From Ruminococcaceae bacterium UBA2656 (GTDB lineage: Bacteria > Bacillota > Clostridia > Oscillospirales > Acutalibacteraceae), in assembly GCA_002359465.1 (NCBI GenBank), contig DENA01000031.1, positions 47,426 to 52,592 on the forward strand: a stretch of DNA of 5,167 nt, written 5' to 3'. Position 1 is the stretch's first letter. Each line of letters opens with the position of its first letter. Positions 1 through 5,167 of this stretch are shown one piece after another. A model generated the notes under the pieces. The model worked only from the letters and a program-made list of their open reading frames with translations. It ran no database searches and had not been told where the DNA came from. Made by a program: the position numbers and the translations under genes.

Positions 1-1077
1 CGAAAAGGTATAATCGGCATTTGCACCGCGTCCCGCTGTCGCAATATAAACCGAGCCATAGGCGGAACCTGTTATGACGGTAATTTTTCCGGTGGTCGCT
101 TCGGAATAGCAGCTGGACAGTTTAGAAGCCTCACGCAGCGAAGCAAATCTTTCAGCATCTACAAATGTGACGACAGGCAGCGAGTAGGCATCGCAGAATC
201 TTATAAACCGGGCCGCTTTTGAACAGGAATCGGCATCCAATACACCATTTAGAGCAATGATGCCCGTGGTGGAACCGTCAATTTCCGACAATCCTGTAAC
301 GGCGGATTTACCAAATCTTTCGCTGAACTCTATAAAACTGTTTTCATCGCAAACTGCCGCAATAATCGACTTTACGTCGGAGTTGTTTTGCAGTATGGCT
401 GAATTACTGGAGCCCTGAATATCCAATACCGGAACCCCGGAAAGGTTATTGGAAGGAATAAGTGTAATAAGCTTACGCACAGAGGCGATCGCCTCCTGTT
501 CATCTCCCGCTGCAATATGGCATAACCCAAGCTCTACGGCTTCTCCGGCAGAACCGTGTTCCCCATTTGTGTCAATAGTAAGCTCCCCTTTGTTGGACAT
601 GACAATAATGTCGGCGCTTGCGGCGATCATTGCAGAAGTGCCGATACAGGGACCCAGGATCAGTGAAATCTGCGGAACAACACCCGACAGATTATTGGCG
701 CCTAACAAAATTTCACCATAAGCCGCAAGCATATCCGCGCCCTCTTGCAGCCTGCCGCCGATGGAGTCATATATCCCGATAACCGGAAGTCCTGTCGTGA
801 CAGCCAGGTTGTATATTTTTTTAATCTTTGCGGCCTGGGCACTTGACATGGCTCCGCCGTCAATATCGCTGTTTTGGGCAAACGCATAAGCGGGGCATCC
901 TTCAATTGTGCCAAATCCCGCAACTGCTTCCGTATAGCCTTCGCCGGACCTGGCAAAACAATCAATTTCGCTAAAGCTGCCTACGTCAAATAAAGCGTTG
1001 ATACGCTGATGGCCTGTTGTATTTTTCGCCATGTCACGGGCGCTGCGCAACAGTTCCGCATTACCGACCTTATTCAT
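1..1077 (-). CDS. Divergent carboxyltransferase-domain protein (acyl-CoA carboxylase beta / MmdA-like), 3' end cut by window
   Basis: The reading frame is open from the ATG at 1077 to the window edge: 359 residues are visible of a family usually about 470-520 long. It starts after GGAGG with a 7-nt spacer. The order of crotonase-like elements matches biotin-dependent carboxyltransferases: a QRINALFDVGSF opening (residues 24-35), GTIEG (56-60), DSIGGRLQEG (104-113), GPCIGTSAM (142-150), then a second lobe with GVLDADSCSKAARFIRFCDA (278-297) and SEAT..KITVITGSAYGS (325-342). Such proteins move a carboxyl group between biotin and an acyl-CoA, or decarboxylate malonyl- or methylmalonyl-CoA. Several catalytic loops differ from the family as I know it: DSGGAR reads DSIGGR, GPCAGG reads GPCIGT, the VTGP segment is shortened, and the PGFLPGxxQE loop is mostly lost. 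The family is secure, but substrate and activity are not. It has its own promoter, apart from the block upstream. No biotin-carrier or membrane partner gene is visible, though one could lie beyond the left edge. Confidence 0.85.
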   Translation of the reverse strand, partial: MNKVGNAELLRSARDMAKNTTGHQRINALFDVGSFSEIDCFARSGEGYTEAVAGFGTIEGCPAYAFAQNSDIDGGAMSSAQAAKIKKIYNLAVTTGLPVIGIYDSIGGRLQEGADMLAAYGEILLGANNLSGVVPQISLILGPCIGTSAMIAASADIIVMSNKGELTIDTNGEHGSAGEAVELGLCHIAAGDEQEAIASVRKLITLIPSNNLSGVPVLDIQGSSNSAILQNNSDVKSIIAAVCDENSFIEFSERFGKSAVTGLSEIDGSTTGIIALNGVLDADSCSKAARFIRFCDAYSLPVVTFVDAERFASLREASKLSSCYSEATTGKITVITGSAYGSVYIATAGRGANADYTFS

Positions 1078-1099
1078 TTTAATTCCTCCATTTATAAAA

Positions 1100-1119
1100 A
1101 TTTGCAAATAGAAAATTTT
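1100..1119. promoter_or_regulatory. Two small palindromes in the leader of the carboxyltransferase gene (candidate operator)
   Basis: The leader between the -10 box and the ribosome binding site contains AAAATTTT (1112-1119) and the perfect 10-nt palindrome ATTTGCAAAT (1100-1109). They would lie roughly at +10 to +30 of the transcript, where a repressor could act. The region is very AT-rich, so such short palindromes may arise by chance. I do not recognise a known operator consensus. Confidence 0.2.
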
Positions 1120-1134
1120 ACAAAAATCAACTTT

Positions 1135-1163
1135 ATTATAATATATCACAAAGAAATTGGCAA
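1135..1163 (-). promoter_or_regulatory. Sigma-A promoter of the carboxyltransferase gene
   Basis: Read on the minus strand, TTGCCA (1163-1158) is followed after exactly 17 nt by a perfect TATAAT (1140-1135). The predicted start of transcription is near 1128, giving a leader of about 50 nt before the ATG at 1077. The promoter lies 21 nt beyond the stop codon of the upstream GNAT-like gene. No GC-rich terminator hairpin separates them, so some readthrough from upstream is possible. The match to the vegetative consensus is strong (five of six at -35, six of six at -10), suggesting expression in growing cells. Confidence 0.85.
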
Positions 1164-1183
1164 GTGTCTCTTATATATTTTGT

Positions 1184-1576
1184 TTACTTTTGACATATCT
1201 TTATAAAATTTGATAACGGGCTGCTCAATTTATGATTTGACTGTATAAAACCGCATCCAAAAAGGAACTGCTGGAGCCCCTTTACCTGCGATTCAATCCG
1301 GTACGCCCCCAATGTCGCTCCGTAAGAAGCGGTGGCCCTCATCATGCTGTCCGCGTACATACGGCTCTGGACGTCCATCTCGGCCAGATTACCGCACCCA
1401 GAAATCTCCATTTTCAGCATGCGGACCACCGAGGACCGCACATCTACTACAACATAGCCAAGCTCTTTGTCCCCTTCGCTCATAACAAGCACCTGCGCAT
1501 TATTTTCTGCGGCGGGAACCATCCGTATAATTTGACCGGCCCTGCTGCTGTCTTTTAAAGTCAGAATGGTGATCAT
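1184..1576 (-). CDS. Small GNAT-like fold protein of unknown function
   Basis: A 130-residue protein of no family I can name with certainty. The start at 1576 is chosen because GGGAGG lies 8 nt upstream; an in-frame ATG at 1600 has no comparable site. Its layout recalls a reduced acetyltransferase (GNAT) fold: strands around AQVLVMSEGDKELGYVVVDV (27-46) and VRMLKMEISG (51-60), a helix-strand unit SMMRATASYGATLGAYRIES (77-96), and a last helix ending LQQFLFGCGF (101-110), like the C-terminal helix and GF ending of many GNATs. The usual acetyl-CoA pyrophosphate loop (Q/R-x-x-G-x-G/A) is not visible, so catalysis is doubtful. The gene begins 77 nt inside the end of rluB in another frame, implying co-transcription and probably translation tied to rluB. 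The assignment rests on pattern resemblance only. Confidence 0.7.
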   Translation of the reverse strand: MITILTLKDSSRAGQIIRMVPAAENNAQVLVMSEGDKELGYVVVDVRSSVVRMLKMEISGCGNLAEMDVQSRMYADSMMRATASYGATLGAYRIESQVKGLQQFLFGCGFIQSNHKLSSPLSNFIKICQK

Positions 1577-2333
1577 TCGGTTCGCCTCCCATTTCTTCAT
1601 ACTGCTTGTCCGCTTTTGCCCCGGCAGTAAGTTTTTTAACTTCTTCGGAGGTAAGCGGCCGCCACGCGCCTGGCTGAAGCATTCCAAGCTTCAGCTGACC
1701 TACAGCGACACGCTTTAACCTTGCAACCTCAAGGCCAAGCTGTTCGCACATCTTACGAATTTGCCTGTTTCTGCCTTCATAAAGCACAATTTCCAGCACA
1801 ACGCGTCCGGCTTCCTGCGAAATGACATTTACTCTGGCCGGGGCAGTTTTTCTGCCGTCAATCACAATTCCCACCGCTATCTGAGTCAGCTGGTCTTCTG
1901 AAATGGAAGGACGTATCGTTACCCGGTAAGTTTTGGGGATGTGCAGCGAAGGATGCGTCATAGCGTTGGCAAACTCCCCGTCGTTTGTCAAAAGCAGCAG
2001 CCCTTCAGATTCCCGGTCCAGACGACCAACCGGATAAATACGTTCCGGCACATCTCTGACAAGTTCGGCCACACATTTCCGGTCCATTTCATCACTCATT
2101 GTTGTGATGAAGCCGCGCGGCTTGTGCAGCATAATATAAACTTCTTTCACATGGGTATCCAGCGGCTTGCCTTTTACGCTGACCTTATCCTTTTGAGGGT
2201 CTACTTTATCACCGATCCTGGCAGTGATCCCATTTACTTTGATCTCCCCGGCGGAGATCATTTCCTCCGCCTTTCTTCTGGAAGCAACACCGCAGTCCGC
2301 AAGCATTTTTTGCAGCCTAACATCTTTTGCCAT
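1500..2333 (-). CDS. rluB: RluB-type 23S rRNA pseudouridine synthase
   Basis: A cytoplasmic RNA-modifying enzyme of the RsuA/RluB/E/F family, which converts a uridine near the peptidyl-transferase centre of 23S rRNA (U2605 in E. coli for RluB) to pseudouridine. From the chosen start it has 277 residues. An S4 RNA-binding domain covers about 5-50 (RLQKMLADCGVASRRKAEE). The catalytic domain carries PVGRLDRESEGLLLLTNDG (101-119), with Asp106 as the expected nucleophile, then KTYRVTI (124-130) and EGRNRQIRKM (176-185). All family hallmarks are intact. The ATG at 2333 fits AAAGGA about 11 nt upstream and gives the usual short N-terminus; an in-frame ATG at 2345 would add four residues but abuts the ribosome binding site. 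It follows dac by 26 nt. The last 25 residues, ending in RRRK, overlap the next gene and look like an extension beyond the usual end. Confidence 0.95.
   Translation of the reverse strand: MAKDVRLQKMLADCGVASRRKAEEMISAGEIKVNGITARIGDKVDPQKDKVSVKGKPLDTHVKEVYIMLHKPRGFITTMSDEMDRKCVAELVRDVPERIYPVGRLDRESEGLLLLTNDGEFANAMTHPSLHIPKTYRVTIRPSISEDQLTQIAVGIVIDGRKTAPARVNVISQEAGRVVLEIVLYEGRNRQIRKMCEQLGLEVARLKRVAVGQLKLGMLQPGAWRPLTSEEVKKLTAGAKADKQYEEMGGEPNDHHSDFKRQQQGRSNYTDGSRRRK
1585..1590 (-). promoter_or_regulatory. Ribosome binding site of the GNAT-like gene, inside rluB
   Basis: GGGAGG lies within the coding sequence of rluB (its Met-Gly-Gly codons), 8 nt before the ATG at 1576. It fixes the start of the downstream gene and supports that gene being real rather than a chance frame. 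Confidence 0.75.
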
Positions 2334-2344
2334 AGCATAATACA

Positions 2345-2350
2345 TCCTTT
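2345..2350 (-). promoter_or_regulatory. Ribosome binding site deciding the rluB start
   Basis: AAAGGA on the minus strand overlaps the first possible ATG (2345-2343) and lies 11 nt before the ATG at 2333. This favours the inner start, although the spacing is a little long. Confidence 0.55.
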
Positions 2351-2359
2351 ATGTTTAAT

Positions 2360-3499
2360 TTATATAAATAGATCCTTTATCCAATCTAAAAATATTTGAA
2401 ATATGTTTTTGGATATTTTGACTTTCTGAACAGACCCGGCCGCAACAAGCTCTGTAGTAGCCAGCGTTTCAGAATTCAGTGTATACCTCACTGCTCCAAG
2501 CGTCTGCCCTTCTTGTACAGGGGCATAGAGAAAAGCGGGCAGTTCAACGGTTCTCTTGATGTTCGGTATTGTATCGGCATTAACAACAATATCATCGCCT
2601 GCGCTGCCGCGTGCCGTGATACGGTTTGTCAAGCCGCCGACGACCGGAACCTGTACGCTGTAGGAGGAATCGTCAATTTTATAGCGGGTTAATTTATCAA
2701 AGCCGTAATTCAGCATTTTCTGATGATCGTCCCAGTCGTCCGGCGCATCCAGCGTAACCGCCACCAGCCGGATTCCACTGCGCTCCGCCGAGGAAACCAG
2801 GCATCTCCCGGATTTTTTAGTAAAACCCGTTTTTACCCCGATGCAGCCGTCATACAGGCTCAGCAGTTTATTGTGATTCGTATAACGTACTGTCTGAACC
2901 GGGTCAACATATTGCACCTTCATTGCCTTTTGACATGTAATTTCCGCGAAATCGGGATTCTGCATCGCCGCCATGGCCAGCTTTGCTAAATCCCTGGCGG
3001 TTGTATAATGCTCGTCGTCGTCCAGTCCGGACGGCGTGACAAAATGCGTATCCGTCATATTTAATTGTTGGGCTCGTTTATTCATTAAACTGGCAAAGGC
3101 TTTTGCAGAACCGCTGATTGCAATTGCCGCCGAATTTGCCGCGTCGTTTCCCGAAACAAGCAGCATACCTTCCGCCAATGATTTCAAGCTGAGTTTATTG
3201 CCCGGTTTAAGGCCCATAGAGGAGCCTTCCACATGCACCATACTGTCCGTTATCGTAACGATTTTATTATCAACCGCAGCCGTTTCCAGCGTAATCAAAG
3301 CGGTCATGATCTTAGTTGTGCTTGCCATCGGCCTTCTATCGTTTTCATTTTTTGCGAAAAGAAGCTGACCGTTATCCGCATTTATTAAAACCGCTGATTT
3401 TGCGGAGATCTGCAACTGGACATCCGCCCACACGGAAACCGGAAATGAAAGAGAAAAAAATAATACACATAAAAATAAAGATATTGTCTTTTTTAACAA
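2360..3499 (-). CDS. dacB: Secreted D-alanyl-D-alanine carboxypeptidase (penicillin-binding protein, DacB/DacF type)
   Basis: A serine DD-carboxypeptidase that trims the terminal D-Ala from peptidoglycan stem peptides outside the membrane. Numbering from the upstream GTG at 3508: a signal peptide with a hydrophobic core (about 8-27) ends in VWA; the SxxK motif is S63-TT-K66; SxN is S119-G-N121; KTG is K226-T-G228. All three penicillin-binding motifs are intact. The C-terminal PBP5-like beta domain follows, and the last residues (SKNIFQIFLDWIKDLFI) can form the amphipathic helix that anchors these enzymes to the membrane. A TTG at 3499 lies 5 nt after AGGTGG and gives MLKKTIS; the GTG at 3508 overlaps that ribosome binding site, so I prefer the TTG (379 residues), without certainty. 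By position before rluB it matches B. subtilis dacB, the spore-cortex PBP5*, although dacF is a close alternative. A spore role is suggested by the adjacent ytfJ but not proven. Confidence 0.93.
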   Translation of the reverse strand: MLKKTISLFLCVLFFSLSFPVSVWADVQLQISAKSAVLINADNGQLLFAKNENDRRPMASTTKIMTALITLETAAVDNKIVTITDSMVHVEGSSMGLKPGNKLSLKSLAEGMLLVSGNDAANSAAIAISGSAKAFASLMNKRAQQLNMTDTHFVTPSGLDDDEHYTTARDLAKLAMAAMQNPDFAEITCQKAMKVQYVDPVQTVRYTNHNKLLSLYDGCIGVKTGFTKKSGRCLVSSAERSGIRLVAVTLDAPDDWDDHQKMLNYGFDKLTRYKIDDSSYSVQVPVVGGLTNRITARGSAGDDIVVNADTIPNIKRTVELPAFLYAPVQEGQTLGAVRYTLNSETLATTELVAAGSVQKVKISKNIFQIFLDWIKDLFI

Positions 3500-3538
3500 A
3501 ACAACCACCTGCCTATAAATTTATATGCAGGCGGTTGC
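3495..3538 (-). terminator. Long hairpin with short U-run between ytfJ and dac; terminator or RBS-hiding structure
   Basis: On the minus strand CAACCGCCTGC (3537-3527) pairs with GCAGGTGGTTG (3512-3502): 11 bp with one G-U wobble. The 14-nt middle contains the perfect palindrome TATAAATTTATA (3514-3525), which could extend the stem past one mismatch. TTTTGTT follows directly (3501-3495). This resembles an intrinsic terminator for the upstream unit, but the U-run is short and interrupted. The 3' arm also contains the ribosome binding site and possible GTG start of dac, so the structure may instead control translation of dac. Confidence 0.6.
3505..3510 (-). promoter_or_regulatory. Ribosome binding site of dac, enclosed in a hairpin stem
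   Basis: AGGTGG lies 5 nt before TTG (3499-3497) and overlaps GTG (3508-3506). It differs from AGGAGG by one base. It is wholly within the 3' arm of the inverted repeat at 3502-3537, so it would be unavailable while that stem is folded. Confidence 0.6.
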
Positions 3539-3553
3539 TCCAATAATGAAAAA

Positions 3554-4018
3554 TTATATTTGTGGATCGTCCAGTTTTACATCTTTTACCTTTGAGACAT
3601 CTTCGCTGTTTTTGCCTTCAGCATTTTTTGATTTTTTACTTTCTCCCTTTTTTGTGTTAAAAAGGCCGCTGATTTTATCGACAACTTCGGGGAACATTCC
3701 GATCACTCTGTCCGCGGCATTGTTATAAGGGTCGATCTGAAGCATTTTCACACTGCCGTTGCAGATCGTAATAAATGCCACCGGGCTGATGGAGACGCCG
3801 GCCCCCGTGCCGCCGCCGAAGAAGTTTTTATCCGTCTGCGTCTTACTCGGAAAATCGGAACCGCCGGAAGCAAACCCGTAACTGATTTTGGAGATCGGGA
3901 TAATAATAGAGCCGTCCGGCGAGGTGATCGGGTCGCCGACAATAGAATTAATGTCAACCATCTGTTTGATTTTTTCAAGGGTTGTATTCATCATACCTTC
4001 AATAGGATGATCGCTCAT
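3554..4018 (-). CDS. ytfJ: Spore protein of the YtfJ/GerW family
   Basis: A 154-residue protein of the sporulation family YtfJ; in B. subtilis ytfJ (gerW) is made in the forespore and is needed for normal L-alanine germination. The family core is plain: GDPITSPDGSIIIPISKISY (28-47), GFASGGSDF (48-56), FFGGGTGAGVSISPVAFITI (66-85) and GSVKMLQ (88-94). There is no signal peptide. The C-terminus after about 120 is a charged lysine/serine/glutamate-rich tail, probably disordered. The ATG overlaps the DUF2953 stop codon as ATGA, implying translational coupling. It also has its own AAGGCGGTG 8 nt upstream, one base off an extended consensus. The DUF2953 gene in front mirrors the ytfI-ytfJ pair of Bacillus. 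Its presence marks the organism as a spore former or a descendant of one. Confidence 0.95.
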   Translation of the reverse strand: MSDHPIEGMMNTTLEKIKQMVDINSIVGDPITSPDGSIIIPISKISYGFASGGSDFPSKTQTDKNFFGGGTGAGVSISPVAFITICNGSVKMLQIDPYNNAADRVIGMFPEVVDKISGLFNTKKGESKKSKNAEGKNSEDVSKVKDVKLDDPQI

Positions 4019-4668
4019 TTCTGATGCACCGCCTTATCTGTCGTTTTTGTTATTTTTGTCGGGTTTATTTTTACTTTCTTCAGCACCTTCAATGATTTTA
4101 AAAGCGCAGGCAGCATGGATGTGAGAATAAAAAGCGGCCTGATTTTGATTTTGCAGGTAAACAGAATTCTGCTTTCTTTTTCATTGAAATCGGGAGCAAT
4201 ATGAATCTGATAATCTTTACATTTCACATGGGTGACAAGCAGCCCCATGGCGGGATAAACCACGGAACAGGCATATCCATAGCAAATGGCCGCCTGGGCG
4301 GCGTCTTCATCCGCAACGGCAAGGTCAACAGAAATGCTGCGAATGACTGCATGGGAAAAAAGTCTTTTGGCTGCTCCGGTTGCCACGGAGGCAAACTCAC
4401 TGATGATATTCAGAAAGCCGGATAAACCCTTTTGCTTTATTATGTCCCTGATTTTTGAATATGCATCACTTTTTTCTTCTTTTTTCTCTTTACCAGTTTC
4501 TTCCTTCTCTTCAGCCTTCTGAGGCTGGGACGGTATTTTGTATCGGAGAAAAAGATAGGTAAACCTTGCGGAAAACTCATTTTCAAAACCGGCGTAAACA
4601 GTGATAGGACAAAGTAGAAGAACAAAAATGAACAGCGCAATCCCCAAAACAATCATTAAAGCAGTCAT
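4015..4668 (-). CDS. DUF2953 membrane-anchored protein (YtfI-like)
   Basis: A 217-residue protein matching the uncharacterised DUF2953 family, commonly found beside ytfJ. One hydrophobic N-terminal segment (about 4-24, TALMIVLGIALFIFVLLLCP) anchors it. A highly charged Lys/Glu linker (about 50-66) follows, then a soluble domain with VDLAVADEDAAQAAICYGYA (104-123) and IAPDFNEKESRILFTCKIKI (147-166), the conserved D-A-A...Y-G and PDF patterns of the family. The C-terminus is lysine-rich. I chose the ATG at 4668 because AGGAGG lies 4 nt before it; the in-frame ATG at 4686, which directly follows the scpB stop, lacks a good ribosome binding site and would add six residues. It overlaps ytfJ by 4 nt. 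No enzymatic role is known to me. Close linkage suggests a role with YtfJ in the developing spore, which is inference. Confidence 0.88.
   Translation of the reverse strand: MTALMIVLGIALFIFVLLLCPITVYAGFENEFSARFTYLFLRYKIPSQPQKAEEKEETGKEKKEEKSDAYSKIRDIIKQKGLSGFLNIISEFASVATGAAKRLFSHAVIRSISVDLAVADEDAAQAAICYGYACSVVYPAMGLLVTHVKCKDYQIHIAPDFNEKESRILFTCKIKIRPLFILTSMLPALLKSLKVLKKVKINPTKITKTTDKAVHQK
4027..4035 (-). promoter_or_regulatory. Ribosome binding site of ytfJ, inside the DUF2953 gene
   Basis: AAGGCGGTG ends 8 nt before the ATG at 4018 and is one base off an extended Shine-Dalgarno sequence. It lies in the 3' end of the DUF2953 gene, so ytfJ can be translated independently as well as by coupling. 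Confidence 0.65.
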
Positions 4669-4672
4669 AAAG

Positions 4673-4678
4673 CCTCCT
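4673..4678 (-). promoter_or_regulatory. Ribosome binding site deciding the DUF2953 start
   Basis: A perfect AGGAGG lies 4 nt before the ATG at 4668, and downstream of the alternative ATG at 4686. This favours the inner start, although the spacing is shorter than ideal. Confidence 0.65.
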
Positions 4679-4686
4679 GCAGTCAT

Positions 4687-5167
4687 CTATCCGGCTGAAA
4701 CATCTTCCATTTCACTTGTTTCATTTTCAGTCTGCCGCGATTTTTCAAGGGGCGGAAGCTCACTGAGTGAGGAAATGTTCAGGCACCGTAAAAAATTCGG
4801 CGTTGTACCATACAGCAGCGGTCTGCCCGGAAGCTCCAGCCGGCCCCGCTCTTCAATCAGTCCTTTTGCCGTCAGGCTTCCCAAAACCCCGGAACAGTCC
4901 ACACCGCGAACCTGCTCCACAAAAGCCTTCGTAACCGGCTGATTGTAGGCAACAATGGCAAGCACCTCCATACCGGCCTGCGACAGGGGGGTATTGCGGC
5001 GCATATCCAGAATCCGGCGGACATATTCGGAATATTGGGGATTGGAGCACATCTGATAGTTATCCTCCAGCTTCACAATATGGACACCGGCGTCTTCCCG
5101 GTTGAACTCATCCATTAAATGCTGAAGCATCTTGGCAACGGTGGACTTGTCCAGATTCAGAGCATCC
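4687..5167 (-). CDS. scpB: Segregation and condensation protein ScpB, 5' end cut by window
   Basis: ScpB is the winged-helix (kite) subunit of the bacterial SMC-ScpA-ScpB complex, which organises and segregates the newly replicated chromosome. The frame is open to the right edge, leaving 159 C-terminal residues. About 30-40 N-terminal residues are missing, so the Met at 5130 is internal. Seen here: the end of the first winged helix (LDKSTVAKMLQHLMDE, 5-20), a linking stretch with VKLEDNYQMC (31-40) and YSEYVRRIL (45-53), and the second winged helix with PLSQAGMEVLAIVAYNQPVT (60-79), VRGVD (86-90), LTAKGLIEERGR (98-109), PGRPLLYGTT (113-122) and LSELPPL (134-140). A short acidic tail follows. 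The TAG stop abuts the DUF2953 region, so the two are co-transcribed. scpA is expected just upstream, outside the window. Confidence 0.95.
   Translation of the reverse strand, partial: DALNLDKSTVAKMLQHLMDEFNREDAGVHIVKLEDNYQMCSNPQYSEYVRRILDMRRNTPLSQAGMEVLAIVAYNQPVTKAFVEQVRGVDCSGVLGSLTAKGLIEERGRLELPGRPLLYGTTPNFLRCLNISSLSELPPLEKSRQTENETSEMEDVSAG

Noticed and set aside
702..965. 87-codon minus-strand frame in the carboxyltransferase region
   Set aside because: It is another frame of the carboxyltransferase gene, whose true frame is open from 1077 to the window edge and carries all the motifs.
1164..1183. Terminator after the GNAT-like gene
   Set aside because: The stretch is AT-rich without a GC-rich inverted repeat or a clear U-run on the minus strand.
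1190..1206. TTGACA followed by TATAAA on the plus strand
   Set aside because: The spacing between the boxes is far below 17 nt, and no plus-strand gene lies downstream.
1941..2399. 152-codon open frame on the plus strand opposite rluB
   Set aside because: It lies antisense to a fully supported rluB with intact motifs, has no ribosome binding site I can see, and its translation resembles no family.
3553..3587. TATAAT (3558-3553) at the end of ytfJ as a -10 box for dac
   Set aside because: The hexamer 17 nt upstream (TGTAAA) matches the -35 consensus at only three positions and the region is AT-rich. It also overlaps the ytfJ stop codon, so a promoter is possible but unsupported.
4469..4485. 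Two A6G runs in the Lys/Glu linker of the DUF2953 gene, suggesting programmed frameshifting
   Set aside because: Read in the gene's frame they fall as AAA AAA G and AA AAA AG, not as the A AAA AAG phase needed for -1 slippage. The protein continues normally past them.

Overview
The window looks like a chromosomal housekeeping and sporulation block from an endospore-forming, moderate-GC member of the Firmicutes, most likely a clostridium of the Ruminococcaceae/Oscillospirales type. The signs are a spore protein of the YtfJ/GerW family, a DUF2953 partner gene, strong AGGAGG-type ribosome binding sites and a sigma-A promoter with AT-rich flanks. The taxonomic placement is inference. All seven genes read on the minus strand, so transcription runs from high to low coordinates. 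Nothing convincing is coded on the plus strand, and there are no tRNA, rRNA, CRISPR or mobile-element signatures.

Reading in the direction of transcription: the 3' part of scpB (chromosome segregation, condensin accessory; its start lies beyond the right edge) is followed by a membrane-anchored DUF2953 protein, which overlaps the start of ytfJ/gerW by an ATGA quartet. After a 57-nt gap holding a long inverted repeat comes a secreted D-alanyl-D-alanine carboxypeptidase (DacB/DacF type), then rluB (23S rRNA pseudouridine synthase). A small GNAT-like protein of unknown function begins inside the 3' end of rluB. These six genes are closely packed and could form one transcription unit. The order resembles the Bacillus subtilis scpA-scpB-dacB-spmA-spmB-rluB region, but spmA/spmB are absent and the ytfI-ytfJ pair sits in the block.

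At the left end, a separate and very clear sigma-A promoter drives a carboxyltransferase-domain gene that runs off the left edge. It is related to the beta/alpha subunits of acyl-CoA carboxylases and decarboxylases (PccB, MmdA), but it is shortened and altered at several normally invariant active-site loops.

No wholly new multi-gene system is evident. The best leads are the hairpin that buries the dac ribosome binding site, the divergent carboxyltransferase, and the 77-nt overlap between rluB and the GNAT-like gene. No stretch longer than about 110 nt lacks a gene.
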